A stretch of DNA of 64,000 nt from Streptomyces longispororuber (lineage in GTDB: Bacteria > Actinomycetota > Actinomycetes > Streptomycetales > Streptomycetaceae): NCBI RefSeq assembly GCF_014656095.1, contig NZ_BNBT01000032.1:1-64000 (forward strand). Direction: 5' to 3'. The translations under genes were made by a program, and so were the position numbers. The notes under the pieces were generated by a model that saw only the letters and a program-made list of their open reading frames with translations, was not told where the DNA came from and ran no database searches. This document shows positions 17,164 to 25,923 of this stretch, in pieces. Numbering within the stretch: position 1 is the stretch's first letter; each line of letters begins with the position of its first letter.

Positions 17164-17847
17164 ATGGGAACAGAAGAATGGTCGCTTGCCGTCGCCGCGC
17201 TCTCGCTGCTCGTCTCTGGACTGACCACGGCCTGGACCGTCAAGTACGCCCGTGCACAGCTCCGCCATGCTCACCAGGTACAGAAGGAAGCCAGTGAGCC
17301 CTACGTTGTCGTCGACATTGAGCCCAGCGATCCCGGCTCTTTGGCCATGGTCCTCAGCGTGCAGAACACCGGCCCCACCATGGCCCGCAACGTACGCATC
17401 ACTGCCACCCCGGAGCTGACCTCCTCCGAGGGCGATGACATCACCAAGATGCTGCAGCGTGTCCTCGCCCGCCCGATCCCAATGCTCCCGCCGGGGCGGC
17501 GTCTGAAGTACTTCTTCGACACCAACCAGCGCTTCCAGTCCGATCTGCCCATGACCTTCTACTTCACCGTCAACGCCCAGGGTCCGGGCGGCGACGTGGA
17601 GCCGCTCCACTACAACGTCGACCTCAGCGTGTACGGCGAGGCCCTGGTAGGACAGCGACCTACGAAGTTCCTCGAAGAGCGCCTGAAAAAACTGGAGAAG
17701 CCCCTGGTGAAGCTGGTGAAGTACTACGGCGCCGTGAACCAGCCGGCCATCCGCGCCGAGGCGGAGCGGCGGATGGCTGCCTGGCACCGCCATCAGGAGG
17801 AGTTGTGGCCCGGCAGCACCGGCGGGGCCGACTCCGGCTCATCCTGA
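17164..17847 (+). CDS. Membrane-anchored hypothetical protein
   Basis: 227 residues. One N-terminal transmembrane helix (WSLAVAALSLLVSGLTTAWT) is followed by a short basic stretch, then a cytoplasmic beta-rich domain (PYVVVDIEPSD...LSVQNTGPTMARNVRI) resembling Ig-like or arrestin-like folds of uncharacterised Streptomyces proteins, and a helical Lys-rich tail. No enzyme motif. It is divergent from the TOPRIM-like gene with starts 89 bases apart, so a shared promoter region is likely. Confidence 0.65.
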   Translation: MGTEEWSLAVAALSLLVSGLTTAWTVKYARAQLRHAHQVQKEASEPYVVVDIEPSDPGSLAMVLSVQNTGPTMARNVRITATPELTSSEGDDITKMLQRVLARPIPMLPPGRRLKYFFDTNQRFQSDLPMTFYFTVNAQGPGGDVEPLHYNVDLSVYGEALVGQRPTKFLEERLKKLEKPLVKLVKYYGAVNQPAIRAEAERRMAAWHRHQEELWPGSTGGADSGSS

Positions 17848-17902
17848 CCCGCTGCCCGCCACGAACCGGTGCCGGCATTCGTAGCGGAAGCGGGACAAAG
17901 TC

Positions 17903-18520
17903 TTAGTGCTTTGTGGAGCCTTCCTCGGCGTACCGCTGAAGGAAGGCACGAGCGACCTCGTCGATCTTTTTGGCAGGGTCGGGACAGCCTTGGAAATCGA
18001 ACCATTCGCTGTGGGTACGCACGCTGTTGAAGTGCTCATGCAAGTAGCGCTCGAGAGGGAAACCGCCGCGAGCACTCCAGCGAAGTTTCAGTGTGGTCGC
18101 AGAGCCTATCTGCAGCGACTTCATCCGCTGGGCGATGTCCTTCGCAACACCGATCTTGATTGAGTTGGGGATGCTGTCGGTCGATATGGCATACACCCAG
18201 CGGTCATCGAAGCGAATCTCCTCGTGCACCGCACGAGACCCGAATTGCTCCATCGCCTCGATCATCTCCTCGTAATTGCGATCCATCCGTTCGTTGATAG
18301 CGGTCGCCAGACGGTTCAACTTGTCTCGGGCCTGCTCGGCAGTGAGCGCTCCAGCAGCGACCAGGTCAAGGAGCTCAACTACAGCCGGAACCTCGATGTC
18401 GGTGCCCCGGCTGGAAGCGTCTCTGCGTGCGTCGGCACTCCGCCCGAGCCCCCAGTGCAAGGTGACGTCCTCTATGCGGTGACTGCCGAAGTCCAATTGC
18501 ACGGTGAAGGATTGAGCCAC
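17903..18520 (-). CDS. GIY-YIG (T5orf172-type) nuclease-domain protein
   Basis: 205 residues from GTG with AAAGGA upstream. The C-terminal 90 residues fit the T5orf172/MUG113 branch of the GIY-YIG fold: WVYAISTDSIPNSIKIGVAK, then RMKSLQIGS, LERYLHEHFNSVRTHSEWF. The conserved KIG, Arg, Glu and His are all present. The N-terminal half is helical with a dimer-like coil (INERMDRNYEEMIEAMEQFG). Such proteins occur in phages and plasmids, and cutting activity has been shown for few, so nuclease activity is probable rather than certain. It is monocistronic. Confidence 0.75.
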   Translation of the reverse strand: MAQSFTVQLDFGSHRIEDVTLHWGLGRSADARRDASSRGTDIEVPAVVELLDLVAAGALTAEQARDKLNRLATAINERMDRNYEEMIEAMEQFGSRAVHEEIRFDDRWVYAISTDSIPNSIKIGVAKDIAQRMKSLQIGSATTLKLRWSARGGFPLERYLHEHFNSVRTHSEWFDFQGCPDPAKKIDEVARAFLQRYAEEGSTKH

Positions 18521-18686
18521 GGTGAATCCTTTCAGGCCGAAGGGGCGGTGTGGCGCCAAGGGCCATCGTTACTGATGCGACTGACATTGGTGATTGGCGA
18601 CTTGCACCCATCGGATCACCGCTGACGACGCGGGCTCGTCCAGGGTGACCTTGGGCTTGCCCGCGTCCGCCGGATGCTTGCCCGGC

Positions 18687-20333
18687 TCAGCGGCGCAGAC
18701 GTGAGAACCAGCCGGTGGCCTTCTGCTCGGGCACGGCCTGCCGCTGCTCCTGCTCCTGCTCCTGGTGCCGCTTGTACTTGACGCCCGGCCAGGCCTCCTC
18801 CAAGTCGGTCTCGTGCTGCTGGTCGCAGTCCCCGCACAGCGTCGGCCGGGGCTCTGGGGCCGTGTTGCCCCAGCCGACGCGCTCGGTCGCTTGCCAGCGT
18901 GCGTCGGTGAAGTCGGCACCGCACTCGGTGCAGACGGGGCGCCGGGTGTTTAGCCGGAAGTCGTGGGGCCCCGCCTCCGCGCGGTCCGGCTCCTGGTGCT
19001 CGGGCGTGCGGGCCGCCGGGGCGAGGGCGGCCGCGGCGGCCCTCTGCTTGCAGCCGTCGCACAGGTGCGGGTGGGAGTCCTTCTCGGCTCCCCAGTCCTT
19101 CGGCTGTGCGGCCTCCCACCGTTCGTCGGTGAACTTCGCCCCGCAGCTGGTGCAGACGGGGCGGCGGGCTTCGCGCTCGGCGGCCTGCTGCGCCGCCTGC
19201 TCCTGGGCCGCCCGCCGCACCTGTGCCTGGTACTCCGCCTGCCGCACCTTGGCCTCTTCCCGGGCGCGGGCATCGGCCGCCTCACGACGGGGATTGCCGA
19301 TCGCCTCCCGCAGGGGCTGCATACGGTCGCGGCCGAAGCGCAGGAACACCGGTCCCTGCGGGCCGAGCTCGCGCAGGTTCTTCAGCCCCGTCGCGATGAT
19401 CGGAATCTTCCCGTCGTAGAGGTGAAAGCCCGTGTGCCGCTGCCCCTGCCACAGGTGACGGGTCAGCTCCTGCAGCCGCGGGACGGTGCGGTTGGGGTTG
19501 CGCTCGCCGATGCGGTTGAACACCAGCAGGACCGGCGGGTGCGCCCGGTCGCCGGAGCAGGTGTCCGGCGCGCTCCAGCGGGTGCGCCACATCGGGCGCT
19601 CACGACCGTCGGTGTCCTTCACCTTCCGCCGGAAGAACCGGGCGTACTTCTCCAGCTTGTCGGCGAGTTCCTCCGCGGTCTCGTGGCAGTTGTCGACCTC
19701 GATGAACAGCAGCGGCACCCCGTCCTGCGGGGCGGTCAGGACGATGTCGGCCTGGGCGCCGCCCTTGCCGGGCGCGCTCCACGTACCGGTGGCGGGCAGC
19801 GCAACCTCGGTCCAGTACGAGGCGATGGTGCCAATGCCCTCCGGTCCGTCGACAGATGCCTGGGCGGCGGCCTGGACGTGCGGCGGGTTGCCGGTGAGCT
19901 TGGCCATGTTCGGCTTCGGGCGCAGCATCGCGATCACCGTTTCGTTGACGGCCATCGGGTGGGAGGCGCCGCTGGAGCCCGCGCCGCGCGCGGTGGAGCC
20001 CATCTCCCCCGCCGGGCGCCGCAGCTCGTAGGAGGCGGCTTCCAGGCCCTTGAGGGTCAGGTTCCGCAGGGCGTCGCCGGTCTCGGTGGAGCCGCCGTTC
20101 TCGGACAGGCCATGCCTGCGCATGTCGGAGAGGGCGGCGGTGTGCGCGGCGGTGCGGGCCTGCTTTTGCTTCGAGGGAGTCGGCTTGTCGGCGTGCCGGA
20201 AGGTCAGGTGCGGGGCGCTGATCCGCTGGATCTGATCAGCCGTGGCCACCTTCAGCACCCCGAGCACGCGCAGCACGTCACCGCGGTAGCTGTTCGTCGA
20301 CCCCGCCGGGTTGGTCTTCCGCTTACTCGCCAT
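18687..20333 (-). CDS. Replication-relaxation family protein with zinc-ribbon tail
   Basis: 548 residues, start MASKRKTNPAGS. The N-terminus is a winged-helix (VLRVLGVLKVATADQIQRIS) as in the replication-relaxation (Replic_Relax) family of actinobacterial plasmids. A central segment has a nuclease-like order, AQADIVLTAP...LLFIEVDNCHETAEELADKL. The C-terminal 150 residues hold two similar zinc modules (PVCTSCGAKFTD...LCDGC and PVCTECGADFTD...LCGDC). The family lies next to transfer and replication genes and is thought to act at DNA nicking or origin opening, although its activity is not settled. The 0.8-kb repeat-rich region directly upstream is a natural target. Confidence 0.8.
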   Translation of the reverse strand: MASKRKTNPAGSTNSYRGDVLRVLGVLKVATADQIQRISAPHLTFRHADKPTPSKQKQARTAAHTAALSDMRRHGLSENGGSTETGDALRNLTLKGLEAASYELRRPAGEMGSTARGAGSSGASHPMAVNETVIAMLRPKPNMAKLTGNPPHVQAAAQASVDGPEGIGTIASYWTEVALPATGTWSAPGKGGAQADIVLTAPQDGVPLLFIEVDNCHETAEELADKLEKYARFFRRKVKDTDGRERPMWRTRWSAPDTCSGDRAHPPVLLVFNRIGERNPNRTVPRLQELTRHLWQGQRHTGFHLYDGKIPIIATGLKNLRELGPQGPVFLRFGRDRMQPLREAIGNPRREAADARAREEAKVRQAEYQAQVRRAAQEQAAQQAAEREARRPVCTSCGAKFTDERWEAAQPKDWGAEKDSHPHLCDGCKQRAAAAALAPAARTPEHQEPDRAEAGPHDFRLNTRRPVCTECGADFTDARWQATERVGWGNTAPEPRPTLCGDCDQQHETDLEEAWPGVKYKRHQEQEQEQRQAVPEQKATGWFSRLRR

Positions 20334-20759
20334 CAGCTCTGCTCCCTCGTCGCCCGCGACCGGCCGCCGGCCGACCGCCGCTGTTGGCCGCGCCCGGCCA
20401 GGGGGCGTCCGGGCCCCCGGAACCCGATGATCTCCTCCACTACGGACAACAAGAGGAGAGAAGAGGGTTGTGACGGCGCAGTCTTCGCGCTGATTGCGGC
20501 CCTGACAAGGGGCTTTTCTTCGGTGCGCAGTGCCGGGCACCAAAGGGGGTCCTCAAGGGGGCTTCGCAGGGGGCACCCAGGGAGTCTCCTTGGGCCTGCT
20601 CGCCGCGGGCCGGCCTTTCGGTGTGATCGGCCTGCGCGGTGCCGCTGCCCGGCCCCAGGGTGAGTGCTCGTCATCGTCTCGTCTCCTTCGCTGCCCCGGC
20701 CGGGGCGGCCGGGGTGAAGGAGCAGCGTGCAGACGACCCCCTTGTCCGCGGTCTGACCG

Positions 20760-20816
20760 GGGCCGGTAGCGGACCCTGTCTAGGGGAAACGTGGCCGTGG
20801 TCGGGCCGGTAGCGGA
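20760..20816. repeat. 14-bp direct repeat pair
   Basis: GGGCCGGTAGCGGA is present at 20760-20773 and again at 20803-20816, 43 bases apart, within the intergenic region upstream of the replication-relaxation gene. Confidence 0.75.
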
Positions 20817-21013
20817 GGTGGACAAGGAGGTGAAGCGGAGCCGGACAAGGGGGCCGGGCGCGCCCGGCCGTACCCGGACAAGGGGTCGGCCGACGGCGGG
20901 TGCACCGGTGCGGTGCGGCGCATCGGGTGCGGCGCACCGGCCCGCGAGGGTGCCAGACGTCGTCGAGGTGGTGCGGTGACGGACGCGGTGGCGCACCATC
21001 GCGGTGCGCACCA

Positions 21014-21147
21014 CGGTGGAGTCCATCGTCGTCCGGCACACCAGAGTGGACTCCACCGAGTGGAAGCCACCGAGTGGAGCCCACCCGATGTTCTGCATCC
21101 GGTGGCGAGGCGCGGCATCGGGTGGACTCCACTCAGTGGACGGTGCA
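21014..21147. repeat. GAGTGGANNCCACC tandem repeats
   Basis: Three exact head-to-tail 14-mers occupy 21044-21057, 21058-21071 and 21072-21085 (GAGTGGA-CT/AG/GC-CCACC). Variants lie at 21014-21027, 21120-21133 and 21134-21147, again in 14-base steps. Each unit contains GTGG and CCAC as an inverted pair, so it could bind a dimer. This is iteron-like. Confidence 0.8.
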
Positions 21148-21155
21148 GGGCACCG

Positions 21156-21503
21156 TCACCACAGCCAGGCGTTGGAGTGCCGCACCCGGGACAGGGCGCG
21201 GGCGTCACGGCGCGCGGCGGCGTTGCCAATCCGGTTCTGCCGGGGGCGAGGCCGGCGCGAGTTCCTCACGGCGAGGCGGCGCTTGGCGGCTTCCTGGAGT
21301 CGCTTGCGCTGCTTGCGCAGCTCCGCCTTCTTCACCGCCTTCGACTTTGGCTTTCGGGGGCGCTTCCAGATTGGCTGCCATCCCAGGGGCTCGTCGACGT
21401 CGGGCTCCTGGTCCTCGGTGAGCGCGGCGGCCATCTGCGCGCGGGCGGCACGGGCGCGGGCGAGCGCGTCGTCGGGGATGGGGCGTTCTTCCGGGGGGCT
21501 CAC
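21156..21503 (-). CDS. Small basic protein coupled to the relaxase
   Basis: 115 residues from GTG 21503, whose first bases overlap the relaxase stop (GTGA), with GGAGGAG just upstream. The first 45 residues are acidic and helical; the rest is very basic (WKRPRKPKSKAVKKAELRKQRKRL...NSRRPRPRQNRIG), as in nucleic-acid-binding accessory proteins. Its place directly after the relaxase and beside the 14-bp repeats suggests a relaxosome accessory role, which is inference. No family was recognised. Confidence 0.65.
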   Translation of the reverse strand: MSPPEERPIPDDALARARAARAQMAAALTEDQEPDVDEPLGWQPIWKRPRKPKSKAVKKAELRKQRKRLQEAAKRRLAVRNSRRPRPRQNRIGNAAARRDARALSRVRHSNAWLW

Positions 21504-23323
21504 GTGACTCCTCCTGTGGTTCGGCCCGGCGTGTGCTGGGTGCCGGGTTGCTGGGTGTGCGGCGGCGGGGGCGTCGCCGGGGCGGGCTGCGGACGCAGGC
21601 CGTGGGCGGCTTCGCGTGCCCGCCGGCTGTCCTGGAGCGTGGCGGCCACCTGTGCGGCGGCGGCTCCGAGGGTCTGGCGGGTCTGCTCCACTGTGTCGAT
21701 GCCGGTCTCCGGCTCCGGGAGGTGGTCGTCCTTCCGGCCGTCGCGGAAGGGCCTCGGGTGCGGCCTCGAGGTGGCGGGCACGGCGACGGCGTACGGCCGG
21801 GTGCGGGAGCCCAGGCGCGCCGCTCGCCGCGCTGCGCGGACCCGGGCGGCCAGGGCGCTGGCGGCGAGGCGGGCCCGCTCGTACGGGGGCGCCGTGCGGC
21901 TGCGGGTCAGCGGGCGCAGCACGGCCTGGTCCTCGGTGTCGCGCGGGTACAGGGCGCGCAGGTCGGCGGTCATCCTCCGGCCGCGCCCGACAGGGCGGGT
22001 GTAGTCGTCGACGACCGCCTGCACGATCGTCTCGTCCACGCCCGGCCGGTGGGGCCGGCCGCGCAGGACGTAGGCGAGGTGGCGGCGGGCTTCGGCGAGC
22101 AGGTGATGGCGCGCGAAGGCGCCGCGCATCACGTACACCACGGCGACGACATCGACGGCCGCCAGCACAACGTCGACCACCGGCCGCACCCGCGCCCACA
22201 CCGCCGCGGCCGCCGCCCGCGCCCGCTCTGCGAGCCGGTAGACGGTGCAGGCCCCGAACGCCCGGGTCGCCGAGGCACGCCAGCGCTCGCGCAGCTCGGT
22301 CAGCGACAGCAGCTCGGTGCGCTTCGGTGAGCGGGTCTGGTCGGCGGCCTGGCAGGCCAGCGCGTAGGCGGCCCGCTCCCCCGGCGCATGCCCCTGCCGT
22401 TCCTCGTACCTGGCCGTCAGGACGGGCAGCGCGTCCTCGATCTGCTGGCGACGGGTCGACTGCCAGCCGATCAGCCGCCGGTCGATCCCGGCGATGTCCA
22501 TGACGGGCCGGCGGCCGGGCGTCACCTCGCGGGGCTCCCACGCCCACCCGAGCCGGGCGGACACCTCCTGCATGAAGGACAGCGTGTAGAGGGTGTCGGC
22601 CGCCACGATGTGGGTCATCAGCGAGTCCGCCGACAGGTTGCCCCACTTCCCGTCGTGCGGCCGCCGGGCCCGGATCGACACGACCGCGTGCGTGTGAAGA
22701 AGTGGCCTCGATTCCCTGGCCCTGGACTCGTAGTGCCGGAACACCGCGACGACCAGACCGTCCTTGACCCGGGCGCGCTCCTTGCCGCTGGCCTTCCAGC
22801 GGATCTCCGCGACCGACTCCTCCAGCCACGCCAGCGTCTTGTCGCGGGCGATGTCGTCGCACAGCTCCAGCACCCGGCGGTGATCGTCGTCCATCAGGGC
22901 CCACGCGATGTGTGCTGTCGACGGGGCCCGGAACACCAGGTCCATGGCCAGCCACGGCGTGCGCTCCTTCGCCTTCTCCGTCTTCGGCGAGGCGTTGTGT
23001 TCGATGGGTCTGCCCAGCACGGTCGCGCGCCGCGCCTGCGCCGGGCTCTTGCCCTGCGCCAGGAGCTCGCGCTCGATCCGGTCGGCGTCCGGGTGCCGGC
23101 CCTCCCCCAGGAGGAGTTCGGCCTGCCGCTCGGTCACCACGTCCCCGGCCGTCAGGCCGAGCGCGGCCAGGCCCCGGCCCTTCCACACGCCGGGCGGGAC
23201 ACCGGCTTCGTCCTGGGCGGCACGCAGCGGCGCGCCCGCCCGGCGGTGGCCGTCGCCGACCATCACGCCACGGGTGAGGTAGCGCCACCCATGCCCCGGG
23301 CGGATTGGCGACATGCTGATCAT
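21500..23323 (-). CDS. MobF-type (TrwC-like) conjugative relaxase
   Basis: 607 residues from MISMSPIRPGHGWRYLTRGV, the usual opening of actinobacterial TrwC relaxases. The metal-binding triad is visible as FRHYESRARESRPLLHTHAV (His197, His210, His212) followed by RRPHDGKWGNLS. Tyr15 is the likely candidate for the nicking tyrosine, as in the early Tyr of TrwC. There is no C-terminal Walker A helicase, unlike TrwC or TraA; the second half is Arg-rich with helical breaks, so this is a relaxase-only form. It should nick and pilot one plasmid strand at oriT. The start codon has no strong ribosome site and could be M4. Confidence 0.85.
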   Translation of the reverse strand: MISMSPIRPGHGWRYLTRGVMVGDGHRRAGAPLRAAQDEAGVPPGVWKGRGLAALGLTAGDVVTERQAELLLGEGRHPDADRIERELLAQGKSPAQARRATVLGRPIEHNASPKTEKAKERTPWLAMDLVFRAPSTAHIAWALMDDDHRRVLELCDDIARDKTLAWLEESVAEIRWKASGKERARVKDGLVVAVFRHYESRARESRPLLHTHAVVSIRARRPHDGKWGNLSADSLMTHIVAADTLYTLSFMQEVSARLGWAWEPREVTPGRRPVMDIAGIDRRLIGWQSTRRQQIEDALPVLTARYEERQGHAPGERAAYALACQAADQTRSPKRTELLSLTELRERWRASATRAFGACTVYRLAERARAAAAAVWARVRPVVDVVLAAVDVVAVVYVMRGAFARHHLLAEARRHLAYVLRGRPHRPGVDETIVQAVVDDYTRPVGRGRRMTADLRALYPRDTEDQAVLRPLTRSRTAPPYERARLAASALAARVRAARRAARLGSRTRPYAVAVPATSRPHPRPFRDGRKDDHLPEPETGIDTVEQTRQTLGAAAAQVAATLQDSRRAREAAHGLRPQPAPATPPPPHTQQPGTQHTPGRTTGGVT

Positions 23324-23481
23324 CGACCCATGGAACCCCAGCGTTGACCTGCGCAAAAGCGCGTTCCTAGGTACGTCCCGCCGGGCGGGAGGCCATCACC
23401 AGATCGTTACCGCAGCGCCCGCCAGGCGGGCCGCCAGACCAGCCCGAGACAGTAAGCCGCCGGTGTGTGCACTCTCCGCGC

Positions 23482-23682
23482 ATGGAAATCACCAGAGACG
23501 GAATCCCCTGCGCCCTCTGCCACACGGTCACCACGGAGTTGGTGTACCTGGTCCTCAGCGCCCAGTCCTCCTTCCCTCAGCGAGAGGTCATCAAGGACCG
23601 CTGGTGCCCGGCCGGCTGCCACCAGCTTCAGCCCGCCCGGTGGAAGGAGGCGATGCCGCTGCTGTCTGGGGACGACGCCTGA
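23482..23682 (+). CDS. Small zinc-binding-like protein (66 aa)
   Basis: Begins MEITRDGIPCALCHTVTTEL and has CxxC near 10-13 and CPAGC near 43-47, a four-cysteine zinc-ribbon spacing. It is in the intergenic space between the relaxase and the PIN-domain gene and reads in the opposite direction from both. The ribosome site is weak. No family name can be given. Confidence 0.5.
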   Translation: MEITRDGIPCALCHTVTTELVYLVLSAQSSFPQREVIKDRWCPAGCHQLQPARWKEAMPLLSGDDA

Positions 23683-23748
23683 CGACGCCGTGCGAATACT
23701 GCGCCCGGTCGTGCAGCCGCGGATTGGAATTCGATCTCACCGTTGGGC

Positions 23749-24642
23749 TCACGTGGCGGTGGGGCCTTCCACATAGGGCAGGCCGACCGCCGCGAGTTTC
23801 GTTTGCAGGTTGATGTCGCTGGTCGCGACGTACAGCTTGGATCCGGGGTGGGCGGACTGGAGGAGCAACGTGGACGCGATGAAGCGGTCGTCGGGGACGT
23901 GCAGATCCAGCCAGGTGGGGAGTCCGTCGGCGCGGGGCTCGATGTGCTCGAAGACTGCGTAGATGTCACCGGCAACTCGAGCCCCGCGGAGGACATCTCC
24001 GTTATCGCGCATCGCCTTGAGCCTTCGGTCGGCCTTCTTTGCGGCTTCCCTGCGCTCGGGCCGGCTGTGGCTGCGCTTGAGGTCGTCGATCTCCCGCAGC
24101 ACGACGGGCAGGAGATGGACCATGTAGCGCGTGCTGCCGAGGGTCTCCTGGTAGACCGTGACGTCGGGATCGTCCATCAAGGTGTTGGTGTCCACAACGA
24201 CGCGCACGCGCCAGTCGTCCGTCGGTAGCAGCGCCACAAGGCCACGGAGGGCTGCAGCGGCCTCCTCAAGGCGCGTCACCGCTCCGGTGATGTCACGGGG
24301 TGCGCGGTGCTTCACCCGTCCGTCCCGGACCAGCCAGTCCTCCAGGAGCCCTATGGCGTCGTCCATGCTGCGCTGGACGGTTGGCGTGGGATGCGGAAAG
24401 AGGAGCCGGAACCTGGGTGCCCAGTCGCGTACCTGCCGCAGCAGCTTCATCCTGCGGGTTTCGATGTCCGGGGTGCTCGATTCCCAGGCCCAGGGGTGCC
24501 CCAGGACTGTGATGCCTCCACTGCTCATCTGCCGTGCTCGAACTGCAGAGCTTTCCAGTACGGCGGCGTAGTACGTCTCGATGTCTGCCAGTTCGGACAG
24601 CAGGTGGTCAACGTAGGTGGGTGGCTGGGGCTTTTTGGGCAT
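23749..24642 (-). CDS. PIN-domain protein
   Basis: 297 residues from ATG 24642. The C-terminal 140 residues are a PIN domain: RVVVDTNTLMDDP (first acidic), LPVVLREIDDLKRS (second), and PDDRFIASTLLLQSAHPGSK with YVATSDINLQTKL (the D...SD pair). The N-terminal 150 residues are helical with a conserved-looking LLRQVRDWAPRFRLLFPHPT. This long form with PIN at the end occurs in actinomycetes as a probable RNase separate from VapBC; no antitoxin gene is adjacent. It is divergent from parA, so the two share the 130-base promoter region. Confidence 0.75.
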   Translation of the reverse strand: MPKKPQPPTYVDHLLSELADIETYYAAVLESSAVRARQMSSGGITVLGHPWAWESSTPDIETRRMKLLRQVRDWAPRFRLLFPHPTPTVQRSMDDAIGLLEDWLVRDGRVKHRAPRDITGAVTRLEEAAAALRGLVALLPTDDWRVRVVVDTNTLMDDPDVTVYQETLGSTRYMVHLLPVVLREIDDLKRSHSRPERREAAKKADRRLKAMRDNGDVLRGARVAGDIYAVFEHIEPRADGLPTWLDLHVPDDRFIASTLLLQSAHPGSKLYVATSDINLQTKLAAVGLPYVEGPTAT

Positions 24643-24720
24643 CCCTCGATGATCCTCCGCCGTGCGAGCGCCGTGGAACCACTTCGAGAAATCCGTCGGT
24701 TCACCCGGCACGAGCCCTAC

Positions 24721-24775
24721 GGAGAACCTTGGGATGCAGCATCAGGGACGACTGACCTAGTAATGTTTGGCCACA
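24721..24775 (+). promoter_or_regulatory. Candidate parA promoter and operator
   Basis: An 11-base inverted repeat GATGC-A-GCATC lies at 24733-24743, and an AT-rich TAGTAATG lies just before the parA start, resembling a -10 box. If transcription starts just downstream, the mRNA would be nearly leaderless. ParA proteins with an N-terminal DNA-binding part often autoregulate here. Confidence 0.35.
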
Positions 24776-25923
24776 TGAGTATCCCCAGCCCTCGAGGGGA
24801 GCGAGAGAAGCTAATTACAGCCCTCACTCCTCAGTTGCGCAGGCACCTAAAAATCCGCGCCTTTGAGCACGGAATGGACATTCAAGACGCCACCGAGCAC
24901 GCCATCAAGGCCTGGTACGAGGCCGACGGCCTCCCCGAGGTGAAGACCGACGGCGCCAAGACATGGGGGACGTTCCTACCCGCCGGCGAGCCGGACAACT
25001 TCAAGGCTGTGTGCGCCGAGCGGGGCGTCACCTACGTGCAGGGCCTGGCACAGGCCCTGTCCCTGTGGCTCGACAACCACCCCTCCCCCACCGCACCACT
25101 CGTGTCCCAGCCGGTTGTCCGCGTCATAGTGGCCAATCAGAAGGGCGGCGTCGGCAAGACCTTCATCAGCAGCGGCATCGCGCAAGCCCTCGCAGAGGCC
25201 GGCCACCGTGTGCTGATCGTGGACTACGACCCTCAGGGGCACCTCACCGCCGAGCTCGGCTTCGAGGACCTGATGTACGAGGACGACGTCGAGACCCTCC
25301 TGATGCACATGGAAGGTTCCGCCAAGGGGGACATCCATGACCTCCTGGTCGCGCTGGACCAGGACCGTTTCGGCGAGCGTCTGCACCTGCTTCCGGCCTC
25401 GGACGACGCGTTCCTGCGCGATGTGTCGCTGTCCAAGGTCAGCTTCAGCGAGGCCGCCCTGGAGCGCGCGCTGGAGCCGCTCGAGGCCGACTACGACGTC
25501 ATCATCATCGACGGGCCCCCCAGTCTCGGGCTGAACATGGACACGGCCCTGTACTACGTGCGCCGCCGCGAGGGCGAGCTCGCCGACCGCTCGGGCGTCA
25601 TCACGCCGGTGTGGGCCAACAAGGCCTCGCACCGCGCGTTCCGGCTGCTGCGGAAGCAGATGGACGACCTGTGCAGCAAGGGCCGGATCCAGGTCGACTA
25701 CCTCGGCCTGGTCATCAACGCCTACGACAGTCGGCGCGGCAAGCTCGTCAAGGAGAACAAGGACCAGTGGGAGAAGAGCTCTTCTCCCGGCGTTCTGGCC
25801 GTGATCGGCGACCTGAAGGAAGGGCGTGAGGCTTCAGACGGCGAGATCCCGCTGCTGGAGTACGCCCCGGAAAGTGAACACGCGCAGGCCATGCGCGACC
25901 TGGCGAAGGAGCTTGCCGTATGA
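24775..25923 (+). CDS. parA: ParA partition ATPase with N-terminal DNA-binding extension
   Basis: 382 residues. Deviant Walker A NQKGGVGKT at 121-129 and LIVDYDPQGHL (Walker A') are followed by DVIIIDGPPSLG (Walker B). About 110 residues precede the ATPase core, including two similar helical units that look like ribbon-helix-helix or small DNA-binding repeats (LITALTPQLRRHLKIRAF and FLPAGEPDNFKAVCAERG). ParA of this type moves or positions plasmid copies on the nucleoid and often represses its own operon. Its stop overlaps the parB start by four bases. An upstream ATG at 24763 adds four residues and cannot be excluded. Confidence 0.9.
   Translation: MSIPSPRGEREKLITALTPQLRRHLKIRAFEHGMDIQDATEHAIKAWYEADGLPEVKTDGAKTWGTFLPAGEPDNFKAVCAERGVTYVQGLAQALSLWLDNHPSPTAPLVSQPVVRVIVANQKGGVGKTFISSGIAQALAEAGHRVLIVDYDPQGHLTAELGFEDLMYEDDVETLLMHMEGSAKGDIHDLLVALDQDRFGERLHLLPASDDAFLRDVSLSKVSFSEAALERALEPLEADYDVIIIDGPPSLGLNMDTALYYVRRREGELADRSGVITPVWANKASHRAFRLLRKQMDDLCSKGRIQVDYLGLVINAYDSRRGKLVKENKDQWEKSSSPGVLAVIGDLKEGREASDGEIPLLEYAPESEHAQAMRDLAKELAV

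Larger units (their letters stand above)
20334..21155. other. Repeat-rich intergenic region, candidate oriT or origin
   Basis: No gene is visible. It contains the 14-bp direct repeat at 20760 and 20803, several GGACAAGG-type copies (about 20818, 20851, 20876, a CTGACAAGGGG variant near 20498 and an inverted CCCCTTGTCC near 20737), and the GAGTGGANNCCACC array at 21014-21147. It separates the replication-relaxation gene from the relaxase pair, where transfer or replication origins of mobile elements are usually found. No nic-site consensus could be identified. Confidence 0.5.

Noticed and set aside
21156..23288. 710-residue minus-strand frame over the relaxase
   Set aside because: Only its last 115 codons (21156-21503) are a real gene; the rest is out of frame with the relaxase.
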